From CBDFHF01 sp965247565 (GTDB taxonomy: Bacteria > Pseudomonadota > Gammaproteobacteria > Methylococcales > Methylomonadaceae): 64,000 bases of DNA. The first letter of the stretch is position 1, and every line of letters begins with the position of its first letter. The stretch covers positions 1,116,001-1,180,000 of the forward strand of contig CBDFHF010000003.1 of assembly GCA_965247565.1 (NCBI GenBank), given 5' to 3'. Of the stretch, positions 43,807 through 52,698 are shown piece after piece. The notes under the pieces are model-generated. The model worked only from the letters and a program-made list of their open reading frames with translations, was not told where the DNA came from and did no database searches. Both the position numbers and the translations under genes were made by a program.

Positions 43807-45621
43807 ATGATGAATCAAGAACACCAGCAATCCCAGCTTAAACAACTAATAGCCAAAGGCAAAGTTCAAGGTTATCTGACTTATGCTGAAGTTAATGATC
43901 ATTTGCCTAGTGATATTGTTGATGCAGAACAAATAGAAGATTTCATTAGCATGATCAATGACATGGGAATTCAGGTCTATGAGGTAGCGCCTGATGAAGA
44001 TTCCCTAATTACTGATTCCGCTGCAGTAACAGCCGATGATGAAGATGCTGAGGAGGTTGCTGCACTAGCATCTGTTGATAGTGAATTTGGTAGAACGACT
44101 GATCCAGTTCGTATGTACATGCGAGAGATGGGATCTGTAGAGTTGTTGACGAGAGCTGACGAACTAAAAATTGCCAAGCGGATTGAGGAAGGTCAACAGC
44201 AGCTTGTAAAGGCTATTGCCAGATCTTGTGTTGTTGTTGAAGATTTTTTACAGTCATTTGATAATATTTCTGGTGAAGAGGGTGGAGTTCGATTAACGGA
44301 TCTGATTGCTGGTTTTGTAGACTTAACAGAACCAGAGGATTTTGCGGTCGCACAGGCTACCTCTGATCTTGTTGAAGAAACGGCGGTGGTAGAAGATGAA
44401 GTCAAGGGCCTCAACTACGACGAAGTTAAAGAAAAAGTAGAAGAGCTGAGGAAATTATTAAAGAACGCTTCTGCGGCAGTTAAAAAGCACAGTTATACTA
44501 GTGATAAGACAGAGAAGGCATTTGAAGCAGTAGCGGATTTGTTCATGGAGTTTAAGTGGACTCCTCAGTATTTAAAAAAATTAACCGCAATTATTCCAGA
44601 TGGAATTGCTTTAGTTCGTGAGCAAGAGAAGTTGATTTTGGAAATTTGTGTTAAAGAAGCGAAAATGCCGAGAAAGGAGTTCATAACGTCTTTTAGTGAA
44701 AATGAAACTAATCCTGAATGGCTAGATAAATACCTAAATAGCAAAGAGAGTTTTGCCGGAATATTGGCCGCTAATGAAAAAGAGATCAGAAAAGCTCAAA
44801 AAGTACTCGCAGAGATTGAAGCTGAATATGGCTTAACTATAAGCGGACTGAAAGACATTAATCGTCGTATGTCGATTGGCGAAGCCAAAGCAAGACGGGC
44901 CAAGAAGGAAATGATTGAGGCTAACCTAAGGTTAGTTATTTCAATTGCCAAAAAATATACTAACCGCGGATTGCAATTCTTAGATCTCATTCAAGAAGGC
45001 AATATTGGATTAATGAAAGCGGTAGATAAATTCGAATATCGCCGCGGTTATAAGTTTTCTACTTATGCAACATGGTGGATCAGGCAAGCAATTACTCGAT
45101 CGATAGCAGATCAGGCTAGAACAATTCGAATCCCTGTGCACATGATTGAGACGATAAATAAACTGAATCGGATTTCCCGACAAATCTTGCAAGAAATGGG
45201 TAGGGAAGCGACCCCAGAGGAATTGGCCGAGCGCATGGAAATGCCGGAAGACAAAGTTCGAAAAGTTTTAAAAATAGCTAAAGAACCTATTTCGATGGAA
45301 ACACCGATTGGTGATGATGAAGATTCACATTTGGGGGATTTTATTGAAGATGCTAAAGTATTGTCCCCAGTCGAGTCGGCTACTATCGCAGGATTACGTG
45401 AATCTACGCAAAACGTACTGGCTGGATTAACCGCAAGAGAAGCTAAAGTATTGCGCATGCGCTTCGGAATTAACATGAATACCGATCACACTCTAGAGGA
45501 AGTAGGTAAGCAATTTGATGTCACTCGTGAGCGAATTCGTCAAATTGAAGCAAAAGCATTGAGAAAATTGAGACATCCATCAAGATCTGAGCAATTAAGA
45601 TGTTTTCTTGATGGAGAATAA
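43807..45621 (+). CDS. rpoD: RNA polymerase primary sigma factor (sigma-70)
   Basis: The 604-residue housekeeping sigma factor contains region 1.1 (QLKQLIAKGKVQGYLTYAEV near 9-28), region 1.2 (DPVRMYMREMGSVELL near 99), the non-conserved insert, region 2 (RRGYKFSTYATWWIRQAITR split as FSTYATWWIRQAI near 418, promoter melting and -10 recognition), region 3 (TPEELAERM) and region 4 (FDVTRERIRQIEAKALRKL near 572, -35 recognition). The last gene of the rpsU-dnaG-rpoD operon, it is followed by a tRNA 14 bases later. Confidence 0.98.
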   Translation: MMNQEHQQSQLKQLIAKGKVQGYLTYAEVNDHLPSDIVDAEQIEDFISMINDMGIQVYEVAPDEDSLITDSAAVTADDEDAEEVAALASVDSEFGRTTDPVRMYMREMGSVELLTRADELKIAKRIEEGQQQLVKAIARSCVVVEDFLQSFDNISGEEGGVRLTDLIAGFVDLTEPEDFAVAQATSDLVEETAVVEDEVKGLNYDEVKEKVEELRKLLKNASAAVKKHSYTSDKTEKAFEAVADLFMEFKWTPQYLKKLTAIIPDGIALVREQEKLILEICVKEAKMPRKEFITSFSENETNPEWLDKYLNSKESFAGILAANEKEIRKAQKVLAEIEAEYGLTISGLKDINRRMSIGEAKARRAKKEMIEANLRLVISIAKKYTNRGLQFLDLIQEGNIGLMKAVDKFEYRRGYKFSTYATWWIRQAITRSIADQARTIRIPVHMIETINKLNRISRQILQEMGREATPEELAERMEMPEDKVRKVLKIAKEPISMETPIGDDEDSHLGDFIEDAKVLSPVESATIAGLRESTQNVLAGLTAREAKVLRMRFGINMNTDHTLEEVGKQFDVTRERIRQIEAKALRKLRHPSRSEQLRCFLDGE

Positions 45622-45635
45622 GTAAAGCACAAAAA

Positions 45636-45712
45636 GGGCCCTTAGCTCAGTTGGTTAGAGCGTCCGACTCATAATCGGCAGGTCGTAGGTTCAAGTCCTA
45701 CAGGGCCCACCA
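45636..45712 (+). tRNA. tRNA with CAT anticodon, probably tRNA-Ile2 (lysidine-modified)
   Basis: The 77-base gene folds with a 7-bp acceptor stem GGGCCCT/AGGGCCC, D stem GCTC/GAGC, T stem GTAGG/CCTAC, discriminator A and encoded CCA. The anticodon loop CTCATAA has CAT at 45670-45672. C4-G69, C5-G68 and A73 fit the TilS recognition pattern of tRNA-Ile2, which reads AUA after C34 becomes lysidine, rather than elongator tRNA-Met. The last anticodon-stem pair (T27, C43) is a mismatch. rpoD followed by a CAT tRNA is also seen in pseudomonads. Confidence 0.9.
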
Positions 45713-45717
45713 AACAC

Positions 45718-45742
45718 AAAAAGGCTGCTGTTGCAGCCTTTT
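45718..45742 (+). terminator. Rho-independent terminator after the tRNA
   Basis: A perfect stem, AAAAGGCTGC paired with GCAGCCTTTT around a TGTT loop, ends in four thymines. It lies six bases after the tRNA CCA and so ends the rpoD-tRNA transcript before metK. The A-rich left arm could also act on transcripts from the opposite strand. Confidence 0.85.
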
Positions 45743-45772
45743 GCATATCTGGTTTTTTTTGAGGACAGCAGC

Positions 45773-46933
45773 GTGAGCAGTAATTTCATTTTTACATCTG
45801 AATCAGTTTCAGAAGGACATCCAGACAAAGTTGCCGATCAAATTTCAGATGCTGTGCTTGATGCGTTAATGGCTCAAGACCCTAAATCACGCGTTGCGTG
45901 CGAAACGTTAGTCAAGACCGGCATGGTTATTTTAGCAGGCGAGATCACCACCAATGCCTGGGTGGATACAGAGGAACTGGTAAGAAAAGTGGTGTGCGAC
46001 ATCGGCTACGATAACGGCGACATCGGCTTTGACGGCCAAAGTTGTGCGGTATTAAACGCAATCGGCAAACAGTCGGCTGATATTGCTATGGGCGTTGACG
46101 AAGCTGCCGATCATGAACAAGGTGCCGGTGACCAAGGCTTAATGTTTGGTTACGCCAGCAATGAAACCGATGTATTCATGCCGGCCCCAATCACCTATTC
46201 ACACTTGCTGGTCAAACGCCAGGCTGAAGTCCGCAAAAATAAAACTTTGCCTTGGCTGCGTCCTGACGCCAAAAGCCAAATCACTTTCAGATATGAAAAC
46301 AATAAACCGGTTGCCATTGATGCAGTGGTGTTATCAACCCAGCATTCACCGGAAATCAGCACCAAGGCTCTGCATGAAGCGGTTATGGATGAAATTATTT
46401 TGCCTATACTGCCTAAAGAATGGTTGCATAAAGACACCAAGTATTTCATCAACCCAACCGGTCAATTTATTATCGGCGGTCCGGTTGGCGACTGCGGTTT
46501 AACTGGTCGTAAAATTATTGTCGACAGCTACGGCGGTATGGCTAGGCACGGTGGCGGCGCATTTTCCGGCAAAGACCCTTCAAAAGTTGACCGTTCCGCA
46601 GCCTATATGGCTCGCTATGTAGCCAAAAACATTGTTGCAGCCGGTTTAGCCGAACGTTGTGAAATCCAGGTTTCATATGCCATCGGTGTTGCCGAACCCA
46701 CATCTATCAGCGTGGAAACTTTCGGTACCAGTAAATTGAGTGAAGACAGATTAGTACAAATTGTCAGAGAACATTTTGACTTACGCCCTAAAGGATTGAT
46801 CGCCATGCTGGATTTATTAAAACCTATTTATCAAGCAACAGCATCGTATGGTCATTTCGGTCGCACCGAAGCCTCATTTAGTTGGGAAAAAACCGATAAA
46901 GTTGACGCATTGAAAGATGCGGCCGGTCTTTAA
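45773..46933 (+). CDS. metK: S-adenosylmethionine synthetase
   Basis: The 386-residue enzyme makes S-adenosylmethionine from methionine and ATP. Motifs: SESVSEGHPDKVADQISDAV split as EGHPDKVADQ near 13, GAGDQGLMFGYA near 116, and the P-loop-like GGGAFSGKDPSKVDRSAAY near 260. The chosen start is GTG preceded by GAGGA seven bases upstream; the in-frame extension to 45731 would run into the terminator hairpin and is rejected. ahcY and metF follow, giving a methyl-cycle block. Confidence 0.97.
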   Translation: MSSNFIFTSESVSEGHPDKVADQISDAVLDALMAQDPKSRVACETLVKTGMVILAGEITTNAWVDTEELVRKVVCDIGYDNGDIGFDGQSCAVLNAIGKQSADIAMGVDEAADHEQGAGDQGLMFGYASNETDVFMPAPITYSHLLVKRQAEVRKNKTLPWLRPDAKSQITFRYENNKPVAIDAVVLSTQHSPEISTKALHEAVMDEIILPILPKEWLHKDTKYFINPTGQFIIGGPVGDCGLTGRKIIVDSYGGMARHGGGAFSGKDPSKVDRSAAYMARYVAKNIVAAGLAERCEIQVSYAIGVAEPTSISVETFGTSKLSEDRLVQIVREHFDLRPKGLIAMLDLLKPIYQATASYGHFGRTEASFSWEKTDKVDALKDAAGL

Positions 46934-46959
46934 TTTACTTGCCTCCATTAGGATAGAAA

Positions 46960-48252
46960 ATGAGCCTACAAGATTATAAAGTTGCCGATATTAATTTAGC
47001 GGCCTGGGGTCGTAAAGAAATCAACATTGCCGAAACAGAAATGCCTGGGCTCATGGCCTTGCGTACTGAATTTGGTCAAGCCCAACCTTTAAAAGGCGCA
47101 CGCATTGCAGGTTGTCTGCACATGACCATCCAAACCGCTGTGTTAATGGAAACCTTAACGGCGCTGGGCGCAGAAGTGCGCTGGTCATCGTGCAATATTT
47201 TTTCAACTCAAGACCATGCCGCGTCTGCAATGGCCGCCGCAGGCATTCCTGTGTTTGCTTGGAAAGGAGAAACCGAAGCCGAAGCGGATTGGTGTATAGA
47301 ACAAACCATTATCGGCCCTAACGGCTGGCGCCCGAATATGATATTGGACGACGGCGGCGACTTGACCAACATGATGCACGACAAGTTTCCGGAGTTGATG
47401 GCTGATGTCAAAGGCCTATCCGAAGAAACCACCACGGGCGTACTACGCTTATATGAACGCGTATCTGCCGGCACCTTAAAAGTCCCTGCATTTAACGTCA
47501 ATGACTCAGTCACTAAATCTAAATTCGATAACTTATACGGCTGCCGCGAATCCTTGGTCGACGGCATTAAACGCGCTACCGATGTGATGATTGCCGGAAA
47601 AATTGCCGTGGTTTGCGGTTACGGCGATGTCGGCAAAGGTTGTGCCCAATCATTACGCGGTCTAGGCGCAACGGTTTGGATTACTGAAATTGATCCTATT
47701 TGCGCGCTGCAAGCTGCTATGGAGGGCTACCGCGTCGTCACCATGGAAGAAGCCGCACCAGTCGCGAATATTTTTGTCACCGCTACCGGTAACTTCGATA
47801 TTATTCGCCATGAGCACATGCTGGCCATGAGAGATCAAGCTATCGTCTGTAACATCGGCCACTTTGACGCCGAAATCGCTATTGCTTCATTGCGCCAATA
47901 CACTTGGGAAAATATTAAACCGCAAGTCGACCATGTTATCTTCCCGGACGGCAAACGTTTGATTATTCTGGCGGAAGGTCGTTTAGTCAACTTGGGTTGT
48001 GCTACCGGTCACCCCAGCTTTGTTATGTCTAATTCGTTCTGCAATCAAGTATTAGCGCAAATTGAGTTGTGGAAGAATGCGGCGAAATATGAAAATAAAG
48101 TCTATATCCTGCCTAAAAAACTGGATGAAAAAGTAGCCAGATCGCATCTACAACAGATTGGCGTCAACTTGACAACGTTAACGCCTGAACAAGCCAAGTA
48201 CATCAATGTTCCTGTTGATGGACCGTATAAAGCCGACCATTACCGTTATTAA
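46960..48252 (+). CDS. ahcY: S-adenosylhomocysteine hydrolase
   Basis: The 430-residue NAD-dependent enzyme splits S-adenosylhomocysteine into adenosine and homocysteine. DYKVADINLAAWGRKEI opens it, CNIFSTQDHAASAMA is near 78, the NAD site VVCGYGDVGKGCAQSLRGLG near 218 and NIGHFDAEI near 306. It ends in the expected DGPYKADHYRY with the NAD-contacting Lys and Tyr. This is the shorter (about 430 aa) bacterial/mammalian-type form. It works between MetK and MetF in the methyl cycle. Confidence 0.97.
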   Translation: MSLQDYKVADINLAAWGRKEINIAETEMPGLMALRTEFGQAQPLKGARIAGCLHMTIQTAVLMETLTALGAEVRWSSCNIFSTQDHAASAMAAAGIPVFAWKGETEAEADWCIEQTIIGPNGWRPNMILDDGGDLTNMMHDKFPELMADVKGLSEETTTGVLRLYERVSAGTLKVPAFNVNDSVTKSKFDNLYGCRESLVDGIKRATDVMIAGKIAVVCGYGDVGKGCAQSLRGLGATVWITEIDPICALQAAMEGYRVVTMEEAAPVANIFVTATGNFDIIRHEHMLAMRDQAIVCNIGHFDAEIAIASLRQYTWENIKPQVDHVIFPDGKRLIILAEGRLVNLGCATGHPSFVMSNSFCNQVLAQIELWKNAAKYENKVYILPKKLDEKVARSHLQQIGVNLTTLTPEQAKYINVPVDGPYKADHYRY

Positions 48253-48265
48253 ATTTACATCGTTA

Positions 48266-48308
48266 CTTAGCCATGCCCGTCCTAATTAGCAGACGCGGGC
48301 ATGCTAAG
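48266..48308. repeat. Long inverted repeat between ahcY and metF
   Basis: Arms at 48266-48279 and 48296-48308 pair over 13 bp with one bulged C (CTTAGCCATGCCCG against CGGGCATGCTAAG) around a 16-base loop that itself contains the palindrome CTAATTAG. No thymine run follows, so it is not a standard terminator. It could be a processing or attenuation hairpin in the ahcY-metF message. Confidence 0.55.
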
Positions 48309-48374
48309 CACTTGCCGCATACATAGGCACTTGTGTCACGCCTGCTTGAACTTCCCGCTAGTGAGACCATAAAA

Positions 48375-49220
48375 ATGCAATCACAAAAAAAACACCCCCA
48401 GCTGCTTAGTTTTGAGTTTTATCCCCCCAAAACCGAAGAAGGCATTGTTAACCTGCGGTTAGTGCAAAGTAAATTAGCCAAAAAAAATCCCGACTTTTTT
48501 TCGGTGACCTTTGGAGCTGGCGGCTCAACTCGCGACAAAACCTTTACTACCGTAGCCGATATTCAAGCTACCGGTGTCACAGCTGCTCCGCACTTATCCT
48601 GTGTAGCCTCGACTAAAGAGAATATTCGCTCCATACTGAAAAGCTATCAAGATGAAGGTATAACCAAAATGGTAGCCTTACGCGGTGATCTACCTTCCGG
48701 CATGATGTCGGCAGGCGAATTTCGGTACGCTAATGAATTGGTTGCATTTATCCGCCAGGAGACCGGCGACTATTTTCATATTCACGTCGCAGCTTATCCG
48801 GAAGTCCATCCGCAAGCACCCAGTGCCGCTGATGATTTTAAAAATTTTAAGCGCAAAGTAGCGGCTGGTGCGGATGCTGCAATAACACAATATTTCTATA
48901 ATGCAGAAAGCTATTTTTATTTTATTGATAGTTGTGAAAAGAGCGGTATCGATATTCCGATAGTACCTGGCATCATGCCCATCACCCAATACGCCCAATT
49001 ATTCCGCTTTTCGGAAATGTGCGGTGCTGACATACCACGTTGGATGAGAAAAAGATTAGAGGGCTTTGGTGATGATCGAGAGTCAATACAGGCATTCGGT
49101 CTTGAGTTGGTTAGCAACCTTTGTCAACGCTTACTTGATGCGGGCGCTCCGGGCCTACATTTTTATACGATGAACCAAGCTGCGCCCACTTTAGCGATTC
49201 TTGAAAATCTCAAATACTGA
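48375..49220 (+). CDS. metF: Methylenetetrahydrofolate reductase
   Basis: This FAD-dependent TIM-barrel enzyme (281 aa) reduces 5,10-methylene-THF to 5-methyl-THF for methionine synthesis. LLSFEFYPPKTEEGIVNL, split around the catalytic Glu in FEFYPP, lies at residues 10-27; VTFGAGGSTRD near 45, MVALRGDLP near 100 and HIHVAAYPEVHPQA near 136 are family blocks. QYFYNAESYF near 170 binds the folate side. The ATG at 48375 is favoured over the in-frame GTG at 48333, which gives 14 non-conserved residues. Confidence 0.96.
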   Translation: MQSQKKHPQLLSFEFYPPKTEEGIVNLRLVQSKLAKKNPDFFSVTFGAGGSTRDKTFTTVADIQATGVTAAPHLSCVASTKENIRSILKSYQDEGITKMVALRGDLPSGMMSAGEFRYANELVAFIRQETGDYFHIHVAAYPEVHPQAPSAADDFKNFKRKVAAGADAAITQYFYNAESYFYFIDSCEKSGIDIPIVPGIMPITQYAQLFRFSEMCGADIPRWMRKRLEGFGDDRESIQAFGLELVSNLCQRLLDAGAPGLHFYTMNQAAPTLAILENLKY

Positions 49221-49397
49221 AAAGTGCCTTTGCGTTAAATTCACAGTTCAATTTATAAACAATCTTTTTTAAAGAGTTTTGAGCTCTAATCTAAATTGGA
49301 CCTAAAGGCAGTTAAGCAGTCCGCATAGTTTTGAAGATCAATTTTGTTTGTCCTAAGCAAGCCCAGTTAAAGATTCTTTTCATGCTCTTTGAGTTTA

Positions 49398-50672
49398 TTA
49401 TTTCATGGCTTTAAAGCCAATGTCAGTCCGGTAATACCTATTTTTCCAAGTAATTCCTTCTGCCAGTTTGTAAGCATTAGTTTGGGCTTCTTTAATATCA
49501 GCTCCTAACGCACAGACGCATAAAACCCGACCTCCGGCGGTCATTATCTCATTACCGATCCGTTGGGTTCCGGCATGAAATATTTTGCGGTCAATCAGTG
49601 TTTCGGAAGGTAACCCACTAATCACATCGCCTTTTTGATAAGTATCTGGATAGCCTCCGGCAGTCATAACTATACCCAATGCTGAACGCTCATCCCACGC
49701 GCTATTAATTTTGTCGAGATTGCCGGCCAATGCTGCCTCGCACAGTTCGACCAAATCACTTTTTAAACGCATCATGATCGGTTGCGTTTCCGGATCACCA
49801 AAACGGCAGTTGTACTCCAGCACTTTGATGGTGCCATTTGCAGAAATCATCAAACCCGCATAAAGAAAGCCGGTATAGGGTATGCCATCTTCAGCCATTC
49901 CTGCTAAAGTCGGCTCAATTACTTCGCGCATCACTCGCTGATGTATTTCAGAAGTGACTACAGGAGCGGGTGAATAAGCGCCCATGCCGCCGGTATTAGG
50001 ACCTAAATCGCCGTTATCGCGAGCTTTATGGTCCTGAGAAGTTGCCATTGCCAACGCATGTTTGCCGTCCGCAATCACAATAAAACTGGCTTCTTCACCC
50101 TGTAAAAACTCTTCAATTACAACGCGATTACCAGCTTCGGCAAATACATTGCCGGATAACATATCTTCAACAGCGGCAATTGCTTCTTGCTCGGTTTGCG
50201 CCACAATCACACCTTTTCCAGCGGCCAGACCATCCGCTTTTACCACAATAGGTGCACCTTGTTCTTTAATATAAGCGATGGCTTCTGTTTGATTGGTAAA
50301 ACTTTGGTACTTAGCAGTGGGAATGCCATGTCGAACCATAAAATCTTTACAAAAAGACTTGGAGCCCTCAAGTTGTGCTGCTTGCGCGGATGGACCGAAG
50401 CATTTTAAGCCAGCCTCTTGAAAACGGTCGACTATGCCTAACACCAGAGGTACTTCAGGGCCAATAATGGTCAGGTCTATGTCGTTTTGTTGAGCAAACT
50501 TCAGTAGCGCAGCAATATCATCAATTGCTATAGCGACATTTTCTACAGTCGGCTCCAAGGCTGTGCCTGGATTGCCCGGTGCAACGAACACTTTGGTGAC
50601 TTTAGGTGATTGTCTTGTTTTCCAGGCCAGTGCATGTTCTCTGCCACCACTTCCAACGATCAGGATTTTCAT
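49398..50672 (-). CDS. purD: Phosphoribosylamine-glycine ligase
   Basis: The 424-residue ATP-grasp enzyme makes GAR in purine synthesis. It starts MKILIVGSGGREHALAWK, with GPEVPLVLGIVDRFQ near 72, the ATP-grasp core VVKADGLAAGKGVIVAQT near 142 and EYNCRFGDPETQPIM near 285. A longer in-frame start would add 18 residues not found in PurD. It is downstream of purH on the same strand with 56 bases between. Confidence 0.97.
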   Translation of the reverse strand: MKILIVGSGGREHALAWKTRQSPKVTKVFVAPGNPGTALEPTVENVAIAIDDIAALLKFAQQNDIDLTIIGPEVPLVLGIVDRFQEAGLKCFGPSAQAAQLEGSKSFCKDFMVRHGIPTAKYQSFTNQTEAIAYIKEQGAPIVVKADGLAAGKGVIVAQTEQEAIAAVEDMLSGNVFAEAGNRVVIEEFLQGEEASFIVIADGKHALAMATSQDHKARDNGDLGPNTGGMGAYSPAPVVTSEIHQRVMREVIEPTLAGMAEDGIPYTGFLYAGLMISANGTIKVLEYNCRFGDPETQPIMMRLKSDLVELCEAALAGNLDKINSAWDERSALGIVMTAGGYPDTYQKGDVISGLPSETLIDRKIFHAGTQRIGNEIMTAGGRVLCVCALGADIKEAQTNAYKLAEGITWKNRYYRTDIGFKAMK

Positions 50673-50728
50673 AGATGTGCTCTTCGTAAGTCGGAGACGC
50701 AAAGCGACTATACAGTCGCCTGCCATAA

Positions 50729-52288
50729 TTAATGTCGAAAATGGCGCATGCCGGTAAAAACCATGGCTATATTATGTTCATCGGCTGCTGCGATAACTTC
50801 TTCATCACGCATAGAGCCACCAGGTTGGATAATGGCAGTAATTCCCGCTTCGGCGGCTGAGTCAATGCCATCTCGAAACGGAAAAAAAGCATCCGAAGCC
50901 ATGGCTGAGCCTGGCACAGACAATCCAGCATCCACGGCTTTGATTCCGGCAACTTTTGCAGAATAAACCCTGCTCATTTGTCCGGCACCGACACCTACCG
51001 TTTGGCCGTTTCTGCAATAAACGATGGCGTTTGATTTTACAAATTTAGCGACTTTCCAGGCAAACAACAAATCAGCCAGTTCACGTTCGCTAGGTTTACG
51101 TTTGCTGACAACCTTTAGATCAGCCGCACTAATAGTCCCGTCATCTTTGTCTTGTACCAATAAGCCGTCGGCTACACGTTTAAAGTCAAATTCAGCCGCG
51201 GCTTTCGTTGACCAACTACCGCATTCTAAAACCCGGATATTTTGTTTCGCGGATAAAATCGTTTGAGCGGCAGAACTAATAGTGGGTGCAATAATCACCT
51301 CTACGAATTGCCGTTTGATAATCTCAGCAGCGGTTTGTTCGTCCAATTCTCGGTTAAAGGCGATAATTCCGCCAAATGCAGAAGTGGGATCTGTGCCATA
51401 GGCTAAATCATAGGCATTTAAAATGCTTTCAGCCTGAGCTACACCACATGGATTGGCGTGCTTGACAATTACGCAGGTCGGCTGTTCCTGAAAAGATTTT
51501 ACGCACTCTAAAGCCGCATCGGCGTCAGCAATATTGTTGTAGGACAATTCTTTACCCTGTAATTGTTGCGCGGCGGCAATCGTTCCAGATGCCGGCGTTT
51601 TCTCACGATAGAACGCGGCGTTTTGATGGGGATTTTCGCCGTAACGCATAACTTGGCTACGATAAAACTGCAGATTTAGGGTTTCCGGAAACTGTTCATC
51701 GTTAAGACTACCAAGATAGATGGCAATAGCGGTATCGTAACGGGCTGTGTGCGCGAAGCTTTTTAGGGCTAGATTGAAGCGGGTTTGTCTACTAAGCGCT
51801 TTAGCGTTACTGTCTAGCTCAGCAATTATCCCAGCGTAATCAGTGGGGTCAACGATAACCGCCACATCAGCGTGATTTTTAGCGGCCGCGCGGATCATAG
51901 TTGGTCCGCCTATATCAATATTTTCTATGGCCGTTTCAAAATCACAACCCGGTTTGGCAATAGTTTGTTCAAATGGATACAAATTAACAACCACCATATC
52001 AATAGCTGCAATGCCATTTGCTGCCATAATCGCATCATCAATTCCGCGGCGACCTAAAATGCCGCCGTGAACCTTAGGATGCAAGGTTTTAACCCGACCA
52101 TCCATCATTTCCGGAAACCCAGTGTAATTAGAAACTTCAGTAACCGCGATTGCATTTTCTGCGAGGGTTTTGGCAGTACCACCCGTAGATAATATCTCAA
52201 TACCAAGACGCCGCAACGCCTTGCAAAAATCCACAACTCCGGTTTTATCAGAAACACTGATGAGTGCGCGAGTAATTTTTTTATTCAT
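50729..52288 (-). CDS. purH: Bifunctional AICAR transformylase/IMP cyclohydrolase
   Basis: The 519-residue protein catalyses the last two steps to IMP. The N-terminal cyclohydrolase shows RALISVSDKTGVVDFCKAL, LSTGGTAKTL and GRVKTLHPKVHGGIL near 66. The C-terminal transformylase has IVKHANPCGVAQAE near 268 with the catalytic Lys-His, SAFGGIIAFNRELD and the end FTGMRHFRH. AICAR also comes from HisF/HisH. purH-purD follow dusB-fis on the same strand. Confidence 0.98.
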   Translation of the reverse strand: MNKKITRALISVSDKTGVVDFCKALRRLGIEILSTGGTAKTLAENAIAVTEVSNYTGFPEMMDGRVKTLHPKVHGGILGRRGIDDAIMAANGIAAIDMVVVNLYPFEQTIAKPGCDFETAIENIDIGGPTMIRAAAKNHADVAVIVDPTDYAGIIAELDSNAKALSRQTRFNLALKSFAHTARYDTAIAIYLGSLNDEQFPETLNLQFYRSQVMRYGENPHQNAAFYREKTPASGTIAAAQQLQGKELSYNNIADADAALECVKSFQEQPTCVIVKHANPCGVAQAESILNAYDLAYGTDPTSAFGGIIAFNRELDEQTAAEIIKRQFVEVIIAPTISSAAQTILSAKQNIRVLECGSWSTKAAAEFDFKRVADGLLVQDKDDGTISAADLKVVSKRKPSERELADLLFAWKVAKFVKSNAIVYCRNGQTVGVGAGQMSRVYSAKVAGIKAVDAGLSVPGSAMASDAFFPFRDGIDSAAEAGITAIIQPGGSMRDEEVIAAADEHNIAMVFTGMRHFRH

Positions 52289-52334
52289 GAATAGGATATT
52301 GAAAGCAAATGAGTGATAAATCGAGGGGGATGTT

Positions 52335-52697
52335 TTAAGACAATCCGTAGAGTTCCAGTTTTTTACGTAAGGTACTCCGGCTTAAGCCTAACGCTTTCGC
52401 GGCTTTTGACTGATTAAAACCAGAATGCTCCAAAGCTGATTTTAATAAAGGTTTTTCAACCTCGCTAATGACCATGGCATGAAGGCCAACTACATCATGA
52501 CCATTTAGCTGTGAGAAATATTGTTCAACCGTTTGCCTAACGTACATGGACAGAGGAACGGCGGTTTTTTTTCGTCGATCCATCAATCTACGTTCGCTTT
52601 CAATGCCACCGTTATATCCAATCCCAGCCCTCCGATTCACATCGGTATCTCTGCGGTCATTATTTATAATGGTAAGGTCATTTTTATAGATGTCCAT
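52335..52697 (-). CDS. fis: Fis-family DNA-binding protein
   Basis: The C-terminal 75 residues align with the nucleoid protein Fis: PLSMYVRQTVEQYFSQLNG, DVVGLHAMVISEVEKPLL, and the helix-turn-helix NQSKAAKALGLSRSTLRKKL. The predicted protein is 120 residues against 98 in E. coli; the additional N-terminal region is rich in Arg and Asp (NNDRRDTDVNRR, ESERRLMDRRKK). Starts at 52709, 52697 or 52583 are possible and no strong ribosome binding site decides. It lies directly after dusB, as in E. coli. Confidence 0.88.
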   Translation of the reverse strand: MDIYKNDLTIINNDRRDTDVNRRAGIGYNGGIESERRLMDRRKKTAVPLSMYVRQTVEQYFSQLNGHDVVGLHAMVISEVEKPLLKSALEHSGFNQSKAAKALGLSRSTLRKKLELYGLS

Positions 52698-52698
52698 A

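Noticed and set aside
45731..45772. N-terminal extension of metK
   Set aside because: It would begin inside the terminator hairpin after the tRNA, while the GTG at 45773 has GAGGA at ideal spacing and gives the canonical MetK start.
45714..46959. SAM or SAH riboswitch before metK or ahcY
   Set aside because: The metK leader holds only the tRNA terminator, and the 26-base metK-ahcY gap is too short. No riboswitch-like fold is visible.
49221..49397. Small gene between metF and purD
   Set aside because: The convergent 177-base gap has only short open stretches without ribosome binding sites. Weak dyads with scattered thymines may terminate transcripts but none is convincing.
50748..52057. Plus-strand open frames inside purH and purD
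   Set aside because: They are frame shadows of strongly conserved minus-strand purine genes.
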